This document shows positions 16,019 to 24,308 of a stretch of 64,000 nucleotides of DNA, in pieces; within the stretch, counting starts at the first letter, position 1; each line of letters begins with the position of its first letter. The stretch spans positions 101,908-165,907 of the forward strand of contig NZ_JAKKFD010000019.1 in assembly GCF_022229005.1 (NCBI RefSeq). The letters are read 5' to 3'. Both the position numbers and the translations under genes were made by a program. The notes beneath the pieces are model-generated. The model did no database searches. It was not told where the DNA came from and was given only the letters and a program-made list of their open reading frames with translations. The DNA is from Micromonospora trifolii. GTDB taxonomy: Bacteria > Actinomycetota > Actinomycetes > Mycobacteriales > Micromonosporaceae.

Positions 16019-17362
16019 ATGTTCGAATCACGCCGCTCGCGGGTAGCCACACTGGCTGCCTGCGCGACGCTCCTGCTCGCCACAAGCGCTTGCGGGGATG
16101 ACAAGCCCGACGAGGCAAGCGCCCAACAGGTGCGCCTCTACGGCACGGACGGCAACATGCTCAACTCCTATCCAGCGGAGTTGAAGGAACGGGCGAGTCT
16201 CGTCGACGGGATGAAGGGCACCACGCCCCTCGTTCCGCTGCCAGACGACTTCAAGGGCCGGCTACGGGCCGTCAATCCGGCGCTGACGGACTACGTGTAC
16301 TCCGCCGAGACCTACGACGCGGTGGTGATCGCCGTGCTCGCCGCCCAGTTGGCCGGCAGCACCGACCCGGCCGCCATCACCAAGCAGATCGTCGCCGTGA
16401 CCAACGACGGGCAGCGCTGCGAAGACCCGGCCAGTTGTCTCGCGCTGGCCCGCAACGGGCAGGACATCGAGTACCGCGGCGTGTCGCTGACCCGGGCGGG
16501 CTTCACCGACAAGGGTGAGCCGGCCACCGCGAGCTACGCCACGCTGACCTTCGACGGGCAGCAGATCAACGACGGCAAGACCGAGTTCGTTGGCGCGGGC
16601 ATCGAGTCGGCGGCGAGCACCAAGACGCCGCCGAGGCCGAAGAAGCAGCGCCCGGGTGGCGCCGCCGACCAGGAGCCGCTGGTTCTGGGCGGCCTGCTGC
16701 CGAAGACCGGTGACCTCGCGATCGCGTACCCGCCGATGGCCGCCGGCGCCGCGCTGGCGATCAAAGAGATCAACGCCGCTGGCGGCGCACTGGGCAAGCC
16801 GGTGACGTGGCTGGACGGCGACGACGGCACCAACCCGGCGGTGGCCAAGGCCACGGTTGCCAAGCACGTGACGGACGGCGTCAGCGTGATCATCGGTGCC
16901 GGCGGTTCGGGTATCTCCCGGGCGGTTCTGCCGGACGTGGTGCAGGCCGGGAAGATCCTCTTCTCCCCGTCCAACACCGACAGCAGCCTGACCGACGTGG
17001 ACGACCAGGGTCTCTACTTCCGTACCGCCCCGCCGGACAGCCTCCAGGGCCGGGCGCTGGCCGACGTGATCCTTCGCGACGGGTCGCAGAAGATCGTCAT
17101 CGTCGCCCGCAAGGACTCCTACGGTGAGGGCCTCCAGGGCACCGTCCGCGACGAGCTGGAGAAGGCCGGTATCGCCAACGACCGGCTCAAGCTGTTGACG
17201 TACGAGCCGCCGGCCGACGCCAAGGCCGCGCCTGTCGACTTCAGCGGCGGCGCGAAGGAGATCAAGGCATTCGGCGCGGACGCGGTACTGATCATCGGCT
17301 TCGGTGAGTCCGCCCAGGTGATCCGCGGCCTGGCCGACGCCGGGGTGCAGATCCGGCAGTAG
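16019..17362 (+). CDS. Branched-chain-amino-acid-type solute-binding lipoprotein with swapped lobe order
   Basis: A 447-residue type I periplasmic binding protein. A lipoprotein signal ends in ATSAC (Cys25). The order is then unusual. Residues 38-195 (VRLYGTDGNMLNSYPAEL, SAETYDAVVIAVLAAQLAGS, a Cys pair at 134 and 140) look like the C-terminal half of a Leu/Ile/Val-binding protein. A Pro/Lys-rich linker follows at 196-220. Residues 221-447 (LVLGGLLPKTGDLAIAYPPM to ADAVLIIGFGESAQVIRGLA) look like the N-terminal half. Joining the end to the start would restore the normal order, so I infer a circular permutation. No permease or ATPase gene is adjacent, so the transport partner is unknown. GGAGG precedes the ATG. 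Confidence 0.87.
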   Translation: MFESRRSRVATLAACATLLLATSACGDDKPDEASAQQVRLYGTDGNMLNSYPAELKERASLVDGMKGTTPLVPLPDDFKGRLRAVNPALTDYVYSAETYDAVVIAVLAAQLAGSTDPAAITKQIVAVTNDGQRCEDPASCLALARNGQDIEYRGVSLTRAGFTDKGEPATASYATLTFDGQQINDGKTEFVGAGIESAASTKTPPRPKKQRPGGAADQEPLVLGGLLPKTGDLAIAYPPMAAGAALAIKEINAAGGALGKPVTWLDGDDGTNPAVAKATVAKHVTDGVSVIIGAGGSGISRAVLPDVVQAGKILFSPSNTDSSLTDVDDQGLYFRTAPPDSLQGRALADVILRDGSQKIVIVARKDSYGEGLQGTVRDELEKAGIANDRLKLLTYEPPADAKAAPVDFSGGAKEIKAFGADAVLIIGFGESAQVIRGLADAGVQIRQ

Positions 17363-17379
17363 GCAGGACCGAAACCACG

Positions 17380-17415
17380 ACGGCCGCACCGGCTTCCCGC
17401 CGGTGCGGCCGTTTC
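17380..17415 (+). terminator. Rho-independent-type terminator
   Basis: A 14-bp perfect stem, ACGGCCGCACCGGC and GCCGGTGCGGCCGT, with a 5-nt loop (17394-17398), runs into a short T-run (GTTTCTGG). It ends the solute-binding protein transcript and is shared with the convergent hydratase gene. Confidence 0.85.
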
Positions 17416-17429
17416 TGGTACGCGGGGAA

Positions 17430-18173
17430 TCAGCGCGGCCGGCGGCGCTCCAGGAACTCGGTCATCCGGCGGTGCTTCTCGTCGTCCTCGAACAGCACCG
17501 CCTGGCTGACCAGGTCGAGATGCGGGTGCGCGGCGGCCGGCGCGTCCACCGCCAGCTTGGTCAGCCGCACCGCCAACGGTGAGCCCAGGGCGATCTCGTC
17601 CAGCAACGCGTCCGCCACCGCCAGCAGCTCGCCGGGCTCGTCCACCACCCGGTTCACCAGGCCGATCCGCAGCGCCTCGGTGGCATCCACCCGCCGGCCG
17701 GTGAAGAGCAGCTCCTTGGCCCGGCCCTCGCCGATCAACGCGGGCAGCCGGTGGGTCGCGCCGGCGCCGGCCAGGATGCCCAACCGGACTTCCGGTTGGC
17801 CGAAGACCGCCCGCGCCGTGCACACGCGAAGATCGCAGGCGTACGCCAGCTCCGCGCCACCGCCCAACGCCGGGCCGTCGACGGCCGCCACGGTCGGCAT
17901 CGGCAGCGCCCGGATGCGGGCGAAGGCGGCCGAGTTGATCGCGGCGAGAGCGTCGGTGCGACCGCGTTCGCGGAGCTGACCGATGTCGGCGCCACCGGCG
18001 AAGATGCCCGCCGCGCCACCGGTGAGCAGCAGCAGTCGCGGACGCGCCTCCAACTCGGCGCAGACCTGGTGCAGCTCGGCGATCAGGTCAGCGTCGATGG
18101 CGTTGCGCTTCTCCGGCCGGTCCAGGGTGACCACCAGCCGGTCCGGCCGCTCCTCGATCCGCAACCCGCTCAC
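17430..18173 (-). CDS. Enoyl-CoA hydratase/isomerase
   Basis: A 247-residue crotonase-fold enzyme that would hydrate trans-2-enoyl-CoA in beta-oxidation. Visible features are the oxyanion-hole segments (GGAAGIFAGGADIGQL and GPALGGGAELAYACDLRV) and the catalytic glutamate in FGQPEVRLGILAGAGATHRL. The GTG start at 18173 overlaps the stop of the 3-hydroxyacyl-CoA dehydrogenase gene (GTGA), giving a coupled two-gene operon for steps two and three of beta-oxidation. Exact substrate unknown. Confidence 0.9.
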   Translation of the reverse strand: MSGLRIEERPDRLVVTLDRPEKRNAIDADLIAELHQVCAELEARPRLLLLTGGAAGIFAGGADIGQLRERGRTDALAAINSAAFARIRALPMPTVAAVDGPALGGGAELAYACDLRVCTARAVFGQPEVRLGILAGAGATHRLPALIGEGRAKELLFTGRRVDATEALRIGLVNRVVDEPGELLAVADALLDEIALGSPLAVRLTKLAVDAPAAAHPHLDLVSQAVLFEDDEKHRRMTEFLERRRPR

Positions 18174-19027
18174 TGTTTCGCACCGCCTTCCCAACGGTAG
18201 AAGCCCTGCCCGGACTTCTTACCCAGCCGCCCGGCGGCCACCAGCTCCTCCAGCAGGGGCGGCGGCGCGAAGCGGTCCCCGTACGCGGCCTGGAGGGTTC
18301 GGGCGATGTCCAGCCGCACGTCGAGGCCGACCAGGTCGGTGAGCTCCAACGGCCCGATCGGATGCCGGTAGCCGAGCACCATGGCCTTGTCGATGTCCGC
18401 CGGGCTGGCCACCCCGTCGGCGACCATCCGGATCGCCTCCAACCCGAGGGTGACCCCGAGCCGGGAGGTGGCGAAGCCGGGCATGTCGCGTACGACGACG
18501 GGGTCCTTGCCCAACCGGCCGGCGAGCGTGACGGCCGCGGCGGTGGTCTCCTCGGCGGTGGCCGGGCCGACCACGATCTCCAGCAGCGCCATCGCCCAGA
18601 CCGGGTTGAAGAAGTGCAGGCCGACGAAGCGCTCGGGCGCCTCCAGCTCGGCGGCCAGCGCGCCGATGGCGATGCTGGAGGTGTTGCTGCCCAGCAGCGC
18701 CGGGCGCAGCGCGGCGGCGTCACGCAGCACCGCGCGCTTGAGGTCGAGGCGCTCCGGCACCGCCTCCACGATCACCTCGGGGGCCGGGGCGACAGCGGCG
18801 AGGGTGGGACGCAGCGTCACCCGCTGCCGGTTGGTGGCGGCCTCGTCGGCGCTCAGCTTCCCGCGCTGCACCGCCCGCTCCCACAGCTCGGCGAGCCGGT
18901 TCAGCGCGGCCGCGCCCCGCTCGGGGTCCACCTCGACCAACTCGACGGCGTGCCCGGCGCCGGCCGCCACGTACGCGATGCCAAGCCCCATCGTGCCGGC
19001 ACCGACGACCACGAAACGATCGCTCAT
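18170..19027 (-). CDS. 3-hydroxyacyl-CoA dehydrogenase
   Basis: A 285-residue NAD-dependent enzyme oxidising 3-hydroxyacyl-CoA, of the length and layout of FadB2/Hbd. The Rossmann motif VVVGAGTMGLGIAYVAA is at residues 5-21, the catalytic histidine sits in FVGLHFFNPVWAM, and the C-terminal helical dimer domain includes GYRHPIGPLELTDLVGLD. The start at 19027 has a strong GGGAGG site. It is coupled to the hydratase gene downstream. Confidence 0.93.
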   Translation of the reverse strand: MSDRFVVVGAGTMGLGIAYVAAGAGHAVELVEVDPERGAAALNRLAELWERAVQRGKLSADEAATNRQRVTLRPTLAAVAPAPEVIVEAVPERLDLKRAVLRDAAALRPALLGSNTSSIAIGALAAELEAPERFVGLHFFNPVWAMALLEIVVGPATAEETTAAAVTLAGRLGKDPVVVRDMPGFATSRLGVTLGLEAIRMVADGVASPADIDKAMVLGYRHPIGPLELTDLVGLDVRLDIARTLQAAYGDRFAPPPLLEELVAAGRLGKKSGQGFYRWEGGAKQ

Positions 19028-19204
19028 CACGCCTCCCTGTCCCGCCCGCCGACGCGCGGGGTCCCCGCAACGCCGGCCCGGGTGTCCCGCCCGCTCCGCT
19101 CGCTCATGGTGCGACCCTAGACAGCGCGACGACCCGGCCCATGCGTGGGGGAGCGCCGGATCGGGTAATGACGGCCCGTCAACCGAGGGAAGGACCGCAT
19201 CGAG

Positions 19205-19492
19205 ATGAGCCAGGCACCGGAGAGCGTCACCGACGGGGAGATCGTGGAGACCCGAGGCGACGAGCGGGTCGAACTGCTGCGCGCCGACACCAACAACGAC
19301 GGCAAGACCGACGTGTGGGTGGTGGACACCGACGGCGACGGCAAGGCGGACCTGTTCCAGTTCGACACCGACGGTGACGGCAAGGTGGACATCACCATGG
19401 TCGACATCGACGAGGACGGCCAACCGGACGAGGTGGTCGACGGCGACGGCGGCCTCCCGCCCGAGCAGCTCCCCCCGACCGTCCAGCTCTGA
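19205..19492 (+). CDS. Small EF-hand-like / calcium-loop repeat protein
   Basis: A 95-residue acidic protein with four consecutive calcium-loop-like motifs (DTNNDGKTD, DTDGDGKAD, DTDGDGKVD, DIDEDGQPD) spaced by about 12 residues. This spacing resembles thrombospondin type 3 or dockerin-like loops more than true paired EF hands. There is no signal peptide, which is unusual because such repeats normally occur in secreted proteins. It probably binds Ca2+ in the cytoplasm or leaves by an unknown route. It is divergent from the acyl-CoA pair. Confidence 0.75.
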   Translation: MSQAPESVTDGEIVETRGDERVELLRADTNNDGKTDVWVVDTDGDGKADLFQFDTDGDGKVDITMVDIDEDGQPDEVVDGDGGLPPEQLPPTVQL

Positions 19493-19502
19493 GACGTACG
19501 AC

Positions 19503-19537
19503 GGCCCCCGCTCTCCGCCCGGCGGAGGGTGGGGGCC
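19503..19537. terminator. Imperfect hairpin between convergent genes
   Basis: GGCCCCC and GGGGGCC form the outer stem and CTCCGC/GCGGAG the inner one around a small loop. It lies between the calcium-loop protein gene and the convergent methyltransferase gene. Confidence 0.6.
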
Positions 19538-19541
19538 TCGC

Positions 19542-20330
19542 TCAGTCCGCGAGGCGCAGTGTGGCCAGGTAGTAGGGGGCATCCCGGTGGTCCACATCGG
19601 TGAGCCGCCAACCGGTGCCGTGCACCAGGCTGGCGAACTCGTCCGCCGAGCAGACCAGGTAGTCGAACCACTCGGTGCTCAACTCGCGGTAGCGCAGCCG
19701 TAGCCGCAGCTGACCACCGAGCCGGCCGCGCCGACGGTTGCGCTCGTGGTAACCGGTGTGCAGCGGGTCGCGGGTGCCGTACGGGTCGGTGCCCTGCGCG
19801 ATGATCTGCGCTCCCGGTCGGGCCAGCGCGGCGAGCGCGGCCAGGAACTCGGGAGCCCGCTCCCGCCCCTCGAACAGCCCGAGGTTGTTGCCGAGCAGCA
19901 GGAACGTGTCGTATTGCGCCCCGTCGGCGACGTGCGTGTCGACGGTGCCGTGCACCAGCCGCCGGACGCCGCGACGCCGGCTCACCTCCAGCGCACCCGC
20001 GGAGGTGTCCAGCCCGGTGACCGGTACGCCGCGCTCCTGGAGCAGCAGCGCGATCCGGCCGGCTCCGGTGCCGATGTCCAGCGTCTCGCCGTGCGCCCGG
20101 TCCACCGCGCGGTGGTCGTACGGCTGCCACTCCGCCGGCCCGTCCAGGTAGTGCGCGGCCGGGGCGCCGTTGATCAGGCCGTCGTCCCGTTCGATGATCT
20201 CGATGACCGGTCGCGGCAGTCGACCACCGACCAGGGGCCGGGGGCCTACCCCGGTGGCCACGGCGAGCGTGTCCCGCAGCAGTTCGCCGATCACGTCACC
20301 GATTAGGGGCTCAACCGTCACGACGTTCAC
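19542..20330 (-). CDS. Class I SAM-dependent methyltransferase
   Basis: A 262-residue protein with a Rossmann-like SAM site: motif I reads LDIGTGAGRIALLLQERG, followed by VTGLDTSAGALEVSRRRG with the acidic residue that binds the ribose, and a YDTFLLLGNNLGLFEGR segment. An N-terminal helical cap of about 75 residues precedes it. The methyl acceptor is unknown. A GTG at 20330 is taken as start; GTG 20321 is also possible. Confidence 0.85.
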   Translation of the reverse strand: MNVVTVEPLIGDVIGELLRDTLAVATGVGPRPLVGGRLPRPVIEIIERDDGLINGAPAAHYLDGPAEWQPYDHRAVDRAHGETLDIGTGAGRIALLLQERGVPVTGLDTSAGALEVSRRRGVRRLVHGTVDTHVADGAQYDTFLLLGNNLGLFEGRERAPEFLAALAALARPGAQIIAQGTDPYGTRDPLHTGYHERNRRRGRLGGQLRLRLRYRELSTEWFDYLVCSADEFASLVHGTGWRLTDVDHRDAPYYLATLRLAD

Positions 20331-20375
20331 GCTATCCGGCCACTCAGTGGTCCACACCGGCCGTATCCTGGCGGC

Positions 20376-20765
20376 GTGACCATGCTGGACCGGCTGTCGG
20401 CTGAGAAGTACATCCTGCTCACGACCTTCCGCAATGACGGTCGGGCGGTGCCGACCCCGGTCTGGGCGGTGCGCGACGGCGAGGCGTTGGCGGTCTGGAC
20501 CCGGGCCGACTCGGGCAAGGTGAAGCGGATCCGCCGCAACGGCGAGGTGACAGTGGCCCCGTGCGACGTACGGGGTCGGCCGCACGGGGCGGAGGTGCCG
20601 GCCCACGCGACGATCTACGGGGGCGGTGACACCGGTCGGGTCCGAGACCTGCTCAAGCACAAGTACCGCCTGATCGGTCGCCTGAGCCTGCTGGGCAGCC
20701 GGTTGCGTCGCGGCGAGGGCGGCACTGTCGGCATCCGTGTGACGTTGGCCGAGCCACGACGCTGA
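20376..20765 (+). CDS. PPOX-class flavin/F420-dependent oxidoreductase
   Basis: A 129-residue split-barrel protein of the pyridoxamine 5'-phosphate oxidase-like superfamily. The pattern EKYILLTTFRNDGRAVPTPVW, then VKRIRRNGEVTVAPCDVRG and the C-terminal VGIRVTLAEPRR is that of the small actinobacterial group that uses F420 (Rv2061-like). Substrate unknown. It is divergent from the methyltransferase. GTG 20376 or ATG 20382 could start it. Confidence 0.85.
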   Translation: MTMLDRLSAEKYILLTTFRNDGRAVPTPVWAVRDGEALAVWTRADSGKVKRIRRNGEVTVAPCDVRGRPHGAEVPAHATIYGGGDTGRVRDLLKHKYRLIGRLSLLGSRLRRGEGGTVGIRVTLAEPRR

Positions 20766-20801
20766 TCCGTGGCCGGTGTCGTGCTCGGCGGTGCATACGA
20801 A

Positions 20802-20831
20802 AGGGGCGGCGGATCGAGATCCACCGCCCCT
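20802..20831. terminator. Terminator hairpin between PPOX gene and bldC
   Basis: AGGGGCGG and CCGCCCCT form perfect 8-bp outer arms, with GGATC/GATCC adding an inner stem. It sits between convergent genes and probably serves bldC on the minus strand (TTTCG follows there) and perhaps both. Confidence 0.7.
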
Positions 20832-20852
20832 GCCGAAAAAACTATCGCCAGC

Positions 20853-21062
20853 TCAGTCGCCCTGCCGCTGCTGCGGGATCTGGCCCTGCAGCAGCGCCCT
20901 GACCTCCGACTCACGGTACCGACGGTGGCCACCCAGGGTGCGGATGGCACTGAGCTTGCCAGCCTTGGCCCACCGGGTCACCGTCTTCGGGTCGACCCGG
21001 AACATCGACGCCACCTCGGCCGGCGTGAGTAGCGGCTCTGGTTCGTGCGTTCGCGATGCCAT
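20853..21062 (-). CDS. bldC: Developmental regulator BldC
   Basis: A 69-residue MerR-like DNA-binding protein consisting only of the winged helix. The core LLTPAEVASMFRVDPKTV, then TRWAKAGKLSAIRTLGGHRR is almost identical to Streptomyces coelicolor BldC as I remember it. BldC binds direct repeats cooperatively and holds back sporulation genes until vegetative growth is complete. GGAGG lies 7 bp before the ATG. Together with the neighbouring amino acid dehydrogenase and pur genes it marks a conserved actinobacterial locus. Confidence 0.97.
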   Translation of the reverse strand: MASRTHEPEPLLTPAEVASMFRVDPKTVTRWAKAGKLSAIRTLGGHRRYRESEVRALLQGQIPQQRQGD

Positions 21063-21312
21063 CGGTCACTCCTCCACATGTATAGACATCGGCCGGGGTC
21101 CCGCCGGCCGACGCGTCTCCCATGGTCCGGCTAGTCCCCGATGTCCGACATGGGCCGAACGGATGAAGGTCCCTAGACGGACGGATGAACCATGCCCGAT
21201 TTTTACGACTTTTACACGGCAGGAACTACCTTATTCGGACTCATGATCACGGTTCGTGATGCGTCAACTACGAGCACAACTCACCTTGGGAGCGCTCCTA
21301 GGGTGATATGCC
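21063..21312. promoter_or_regulatory. Long AT-richer region upstream of bldC
   Basis: This 250-bp region is markedly more AT-rich than its surroundings around 21190-21250. On the minus strand TATACAT (complement of 21074-21085) is a -10 candidate close to bldC. ACGGATGAA occurs twice about 24 bp apart near 21160 and 21183. CTAGGG and CCCTAG (around 21298-21316) flank a 7-nt loop and overlap the stop codon of the next gene. No credible gene is seen; its length suggests multi-input control of bldC. Confidence 0.45.
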
Positions 21313-22152
21313 CTAGTTGCACCGCTCCAACAGCTGCACCGCGCGCCACCGAGCCACCAACTTGTCGTACGCGGCCGACGCCTCCTCGGCCTCGCCGCGC
21401 GACAGCCCCGCGAGGCCGCCGGCAACCAGTTCGGGCGAGTCGTCAGCGGCAAGCGTCTCGTCGGAGAGCAGGTCGACCAGACCGCCGTAGTCCAGCTCCA
21501 CCACGGACCGCGGATGGAACTCCTCCAGCCAGCGGGCCGCCTCCTCCACCGCCTCGGTGATCGGCGCCTCGCCCACCGACTTGCGCAGCACCGACAGCGC
21601 CCGCGACGAGCGACGTCGGGCCTTGGAGATCTCGGTGCGGTAGCGCAACGCCCGCCGGCCCGGCTGGGTGACCAGATCCCGTTCCGCCGGGTCGAAGAGC
21701 ACGAACCACCGCAGCGGTACGCCCCAGGTGGCGATCTGCTCGTGCACCCGGGGCACACCGTGCTCCAGCACCCGGGCGCCACTGCGCCAGTCGTCCACCA
21801 CCGCCCTGGCCTGCCCGGCGAGCACCGGCGGCACGAAGGCGTCGGCGAGCACCGAGGGCACCCCGTCCCGGGCGCTCAGCGCCGCCTCAGCGACCCGGAT
21901 GCGCAGGTTCCACGGGCAGACCAGCAGGCCGTCGTCCGTCTCCAGGACGTACGCCTCCTCCGGCAGGTCCGGCAGCCGGGTCCAGCCGGCGCCCAGCGCC
22001 TCGATCACCGCCGTCCGCTGCCGACCGGGCCCCTCGACCGGGGCGACAGCGCGCCCCTCCGAGACGTAGCGGCGCCAGTAGCTCTGCCGGTCTCGATCGA
22101 AGGCGGCCAACGGTTCGTACACGCGCAGGTAAGAAGCGAAGAGCGACGGCAC
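21313..22152 (-). CDS. Conserved hypothetical protein of the bldC locus
   Basis: A 279-residue protein of unknown function that I recall as well conserved beside bldC in actinomycetes. Diagnostic stretches are LFASYLRVYEPLAAFDRDRQ, LVCPWNLRIRVAEAALSARD, PRVHEQIATWGVPLRWFVLF and RYRTEISKARRRSSRALSVL. There is no signal peptide or membrane segment. The GTG at 22152 is chosen because GGGAGG lies 8 bp upstream; a longer frame would open at 22203. Confidence 0.82.
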   Translation of the reverse strand: MPSLFASYLRVYEPLAAFDRDRQSYWRRYVSEGRAVAPVEGPGRQRTAVIEALGAGWTRLPDLPEEAYVLETDDGLLVCPWNLRIRVAEAALSARDGVPSVLADAFVPPVLAGQARAVVDDWRSGARVLEHGVPRVHEQIATWGVPLRWFVLFDPAERDLVTQPGRRALRYRTEISKARRRSSRALSVLRKSVGEAPITEAVEEAARWLEEFHPRSVVELDYGGLVDLLSDETLAADDSPELVAGGLAGLSRGEAEEASAAYDKLVARWRAVQLLERCN

Positions 22153-22345
22153 CGCGCGATCCTCCCACGAACCACGCCCGTACGCGGTCAGCGGCCGGAG
22201 CACGCGCGCCGCACCGTGAGACGGCGGCGGCGCGTCGAGCGCCCGCCCGGCGGCCGATACTAGGCTCGATCACACCGGCAGCATCCCCGCCGGGGTCCAC
22301 CAGGTCCGCGTCCCACAAGGACGCACACCACAGTAGGAGCCAACA

Positions 22346-23428
22346 ATGGGCGTATTCGCGAGCACCGACGACCCGGTCTCGACAGGTCACGAACAGGTCG
22401 TGTTCTGCCAGGACAAGCAGAGCGGCCTGAAGGCGATCATCGGGATCTACTCCACAGCGCTGGGCCCGGCGCTCGGCGGCACCCGCTTCTACCCGTACGC
22501 GAGCGAGGACGACGCCCTCGCCGACGTGCTGGACCTGTCCCGCGGGATGGCGTACAAGAACGCGCTCGCCGGTCTGGACCTGGGCGGCGGCAAGGCCGTC
22601 ATCTGGGGCGACCCGGAGCAGATCAAGAGCGAGGCGCTGCTGCGCGCGTACGGCCGCTTCGTGGAGTCGCTGGGCGGCCGCTACTACACCGCCTGTGACG
22701 TCGGCACGTACGTGGCGGACATGGACGTCGTGGCCCGCGAGACCCGCTACGTGACCGGGCGCAGCGTGGAGCACGGCGGCGCCGGCGACTCGTCGATCCT
22801 CACCGCCTGGGGTGTCTTCCAGGGGATGCGGGCCGCGGCCGAGCACGTGTGGGGCACCCCGAGCCTGCGGGGCCGGCGGGTCGGCGTGGCCGGCCTGGGC
22901 AAGGTCGGCAAGTACCTCACCGGGCACCTGCTGGAGGACGGCGCCGAGGTGGTCGCCACCGACGTCAACCCGAAGGCGCTGGCGTGGGTGCGCAGCAACC
23001 ACCCGCAGGTCACCCTCGTCGACGACTCCAGCGCGCTGGTCGCCGCGGACATCGACGTGTACGCGCCGTGCGCGCTGGGCGGCGCCCTGAACGACGACAC
23101 GGTGCCGGCGTTGCGCGCCAAGGTGGTCACCGGGGCGGCGAACAACCAACTCGCCCACCCGGGCATCGAGAAGCTGCTGGCCGACCGGGGCATCCTCTAC
23201 ACCCCGGACTACGTGGTGAACGCGGGCGGCGTGATCCAGGTGGCCGACGAGATCGAGGGCTTCAACTTCGACCGGGCGAAGCTGCGGGCGACCCGGATCT
23301 ACGACACCACCCGCGAGATCCTGCACCTGGCTGACGCGGAGGGCGTGCCGCCGGCGGTGGCCGCCGACCGGCTGGCGGAGCGGCGGATGGCGGACGTCGG
23401 CCGCCTGCGCGCGATCCACCTGCGCTGA
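22346..23428 (+). CDS. vdh: Leucine/valine dehydrogenase (Glu/Leu/Phe/Val dehydrogenase family)
   Basis: A 360-residue NAD-dependent enzyme that oxidatively deaminates branched-chain amino acids. The substrate domain contains GGTRFYPY and [19 protein letters not shown] with the catalytic lysines, and the Rossmann domain has [13 protein letters not shown]. The [14 protein letters not shown] segment is typical of the Leu/Val subgroup. Products feed branched-chain fatty acid and polyketide precursor pools. GGAG precedes the ATG. Valine versus leucine preference cannot be decided here. Confidence 0.92.
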   Translation: MGVFASTDDPVSTGHEQVVFCQDKQSGLKAIIGIYSTALGPALGGTRFYPYASEDDALADVLDLSRGMAYKNALAGLDLGGGKAVIWGDPEQIKSEALLRAYGRFVESLGGRYYTACDVGTYVADMDVVARETRYVTGRSVEHGGAGDSSILTAWGVFQGMRAAAEHVWGTPSLRGRRVGVAGLGKVGKYLTGHLLEDGAEVVATDVNPKALAWVRSNHPQVTLVDDSSALVAADIDVYAPCALGGALNDDTVPALRAKVVTGAANNQLAHPGIEKLLADRGILYTPDYVVNAGGVIQVADEIEGFNFDRAKLRATRIYDTTREILHLADAEGVPPAVAADRLAERRMADVGRLRAIHLR

Positions 23429-23433
23429 GCGAT

Positions 23434-23466
23434 CCCGGGGGCGGGTCGACGAGATCCGCCTCCGGG
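23434..23466 (+). terminator. Strong hairpin terminator after vdh
   Basis: Fourteen base pairs (23434-23447 with 23453-23466, two G-T wobbles) close a GACGA loop. There is no T-run. It lies just beyond the vdh stop codon. Confidence 0.75.
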
Positions 23467-23728
23467 CCCCGGTGTCGGGTGTCGCTGGGTAAGCTGAGCC
23501 GGGGTCAAATTTGATGCGGTTTGTCCGGTGTCACGGGTGCTAACCGTTCCGCTCCTTACCCGGTACACTGGGTGACGGCCGGATCGACGCGACGCGCAGA
23601 GCCGGCTGACGGTAACCCGAGGTGCCGAACGGTGGCATCCCCATGTACCGTAAGAGCCACGAGAGATGCCTGACGTCATCGGGGCCCGCCTTCGGGCTGC
23701 CCCGCATTCTGTGCGAGGGGGTCGAGCC
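23467..23728 (+). promoter_or_regulatory. Leader/promoter region of the DUF3073 gene
   Basis: No gene is seen in this 262-bp stretch. TACACT near 23563 is a -10 candidate. CGGGGC (23680-23685) and GCCCCG (23699-23704) make a hairpin about 25 nt before the start codon, in the probable 5' leader, close enough to affect ribosome access. Confidence 0.4.
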
Positions 23729-23944
23729 ATGGGGCGCGGCCGTGCTAAGGCCAAGCAGACTAAGGTGGCGCGGGAGTTGAAGTACCACTCCCCGAACACC
23801 GACCTCACCGCTTTGCAGCGCGAACTGGCGGGTGCTGGTAAGTCTGAGCACCACTTCGACGACGACTCTAAAGAGTTCGTCGACGACGATGATGAGGATC
23901 ACGCGGACGACGATCCGGATCCCTGGGTCCGTCCGACCCGCTGA
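23729..23944 (+). CDS. DUF3073 domain protein
   Basis: A 71-residue protein found across actinobacteria. The basic N-terminus MGRGRAKAKQTKVARELKYH is the family hallmark and the C-terminal half is extremely acidic (FVDDDDEDHADDDPDPW). The charge split suggests a nucleic acid- or ribosome-associated role, but function is unknown. The ATG at 23729 is preceded by GAGGGGG; an upstream in-frame ATG at 23666 has no support. Confidence 0.92.
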   Translation: MGRGRAKAKQTKVARELKYHSPNTDLTALQRELAGAGKSEHHFDDDSKEFVDDDDEDHADDDPDPWVRPTR

Positions 23945-24018
23945 CCTCTCGACGCAGCTGAGCACGCGGTAACCCCCGCGCGCTCACGCACGTGACGTGC
24001 AGGTTCAGCCGCCGACGA

Positions 24019-24069
24019 TCAGGGGCCTGGCCCGACCGGATCCACTCCGGCCGCTCGACAGGCCCCTGA
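24019..24069. terminator. Inverted repeat between DUF3073 gene and RiPP precursor
   Basis: TCAGGGGCCTG (24019-24029) and CAGGCCCCTGA (24059-24069) are perfect 11-bp arms, with a smaller CCGG/CCGG pair inside. The position just beyond both convergent genes suggests a shared terminator. The first arm is partly self-complementary. Confidence 0.6.
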
Positions 24070-24080
24070 CAACGGTTTCC

Positions 24081-24308
24081 TCAGCGCGGGCGATTGTTCC
24101 AGTTGTAGAACGTCGGGATGTTCTCGAAGTGGTTCCAGGCGCAGACCGCGCTGGAGCCCTCTCCGCCCGACACCTCCGAACGCAGCCGCCGTGCATCCTC
24201 GGCCTCCTGGAGCAGTGCGACGAGCGCGGGAGCCGCGTCCCGCACCCGTTCGGTGACTCCGTTGTCCGCTTCGCGCTCAGGCCGCCGGTGACTGGTGGTC
24301 TCGGGCAT
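24081..24308 (-). CDS. amcA: Cyclophane-type RiPP precursor peptide (AmcA-like)
   Basis: A 75-residue peptide with a charged helical leader (ERVRDAAPALVALLQEAEDA at 20-39) and a C-terminal core rich in aromatic residues and asparagine. The core contains W58-N-H60, F61-E-N63, F67-Y-N69 and W70-N-N72. Aromatic-x-Asn tripeptides are the sites that cyclophane-forming radical SAM enzymes crosslink. The gene overlaps the 3' end of the maturase gene by 32 bp and is preceded by GGAGGGAG, so both are co-expressed. The name follows the actinobacterial multiple-cyclophane family as I remember it. No transporter or protease gene is adjacent. Confidence 0.82.
   Translation of the reverse strand: MPETTSHRRPEREADNGVTERVRDAAPALVALLQEAEDARRLRSEVSGGEGSSAVCAWNHFENIPTFYNWNNRPR

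Noticed and set aside
21192..21560. Plus-strand frame starting MPDFYDFYTAGTTLFGL upstream of bldC
   Set aside because: The first 40 codons lie in the AT-rich control region and the rest is antisense to a conserved gene; no homology is recognised.
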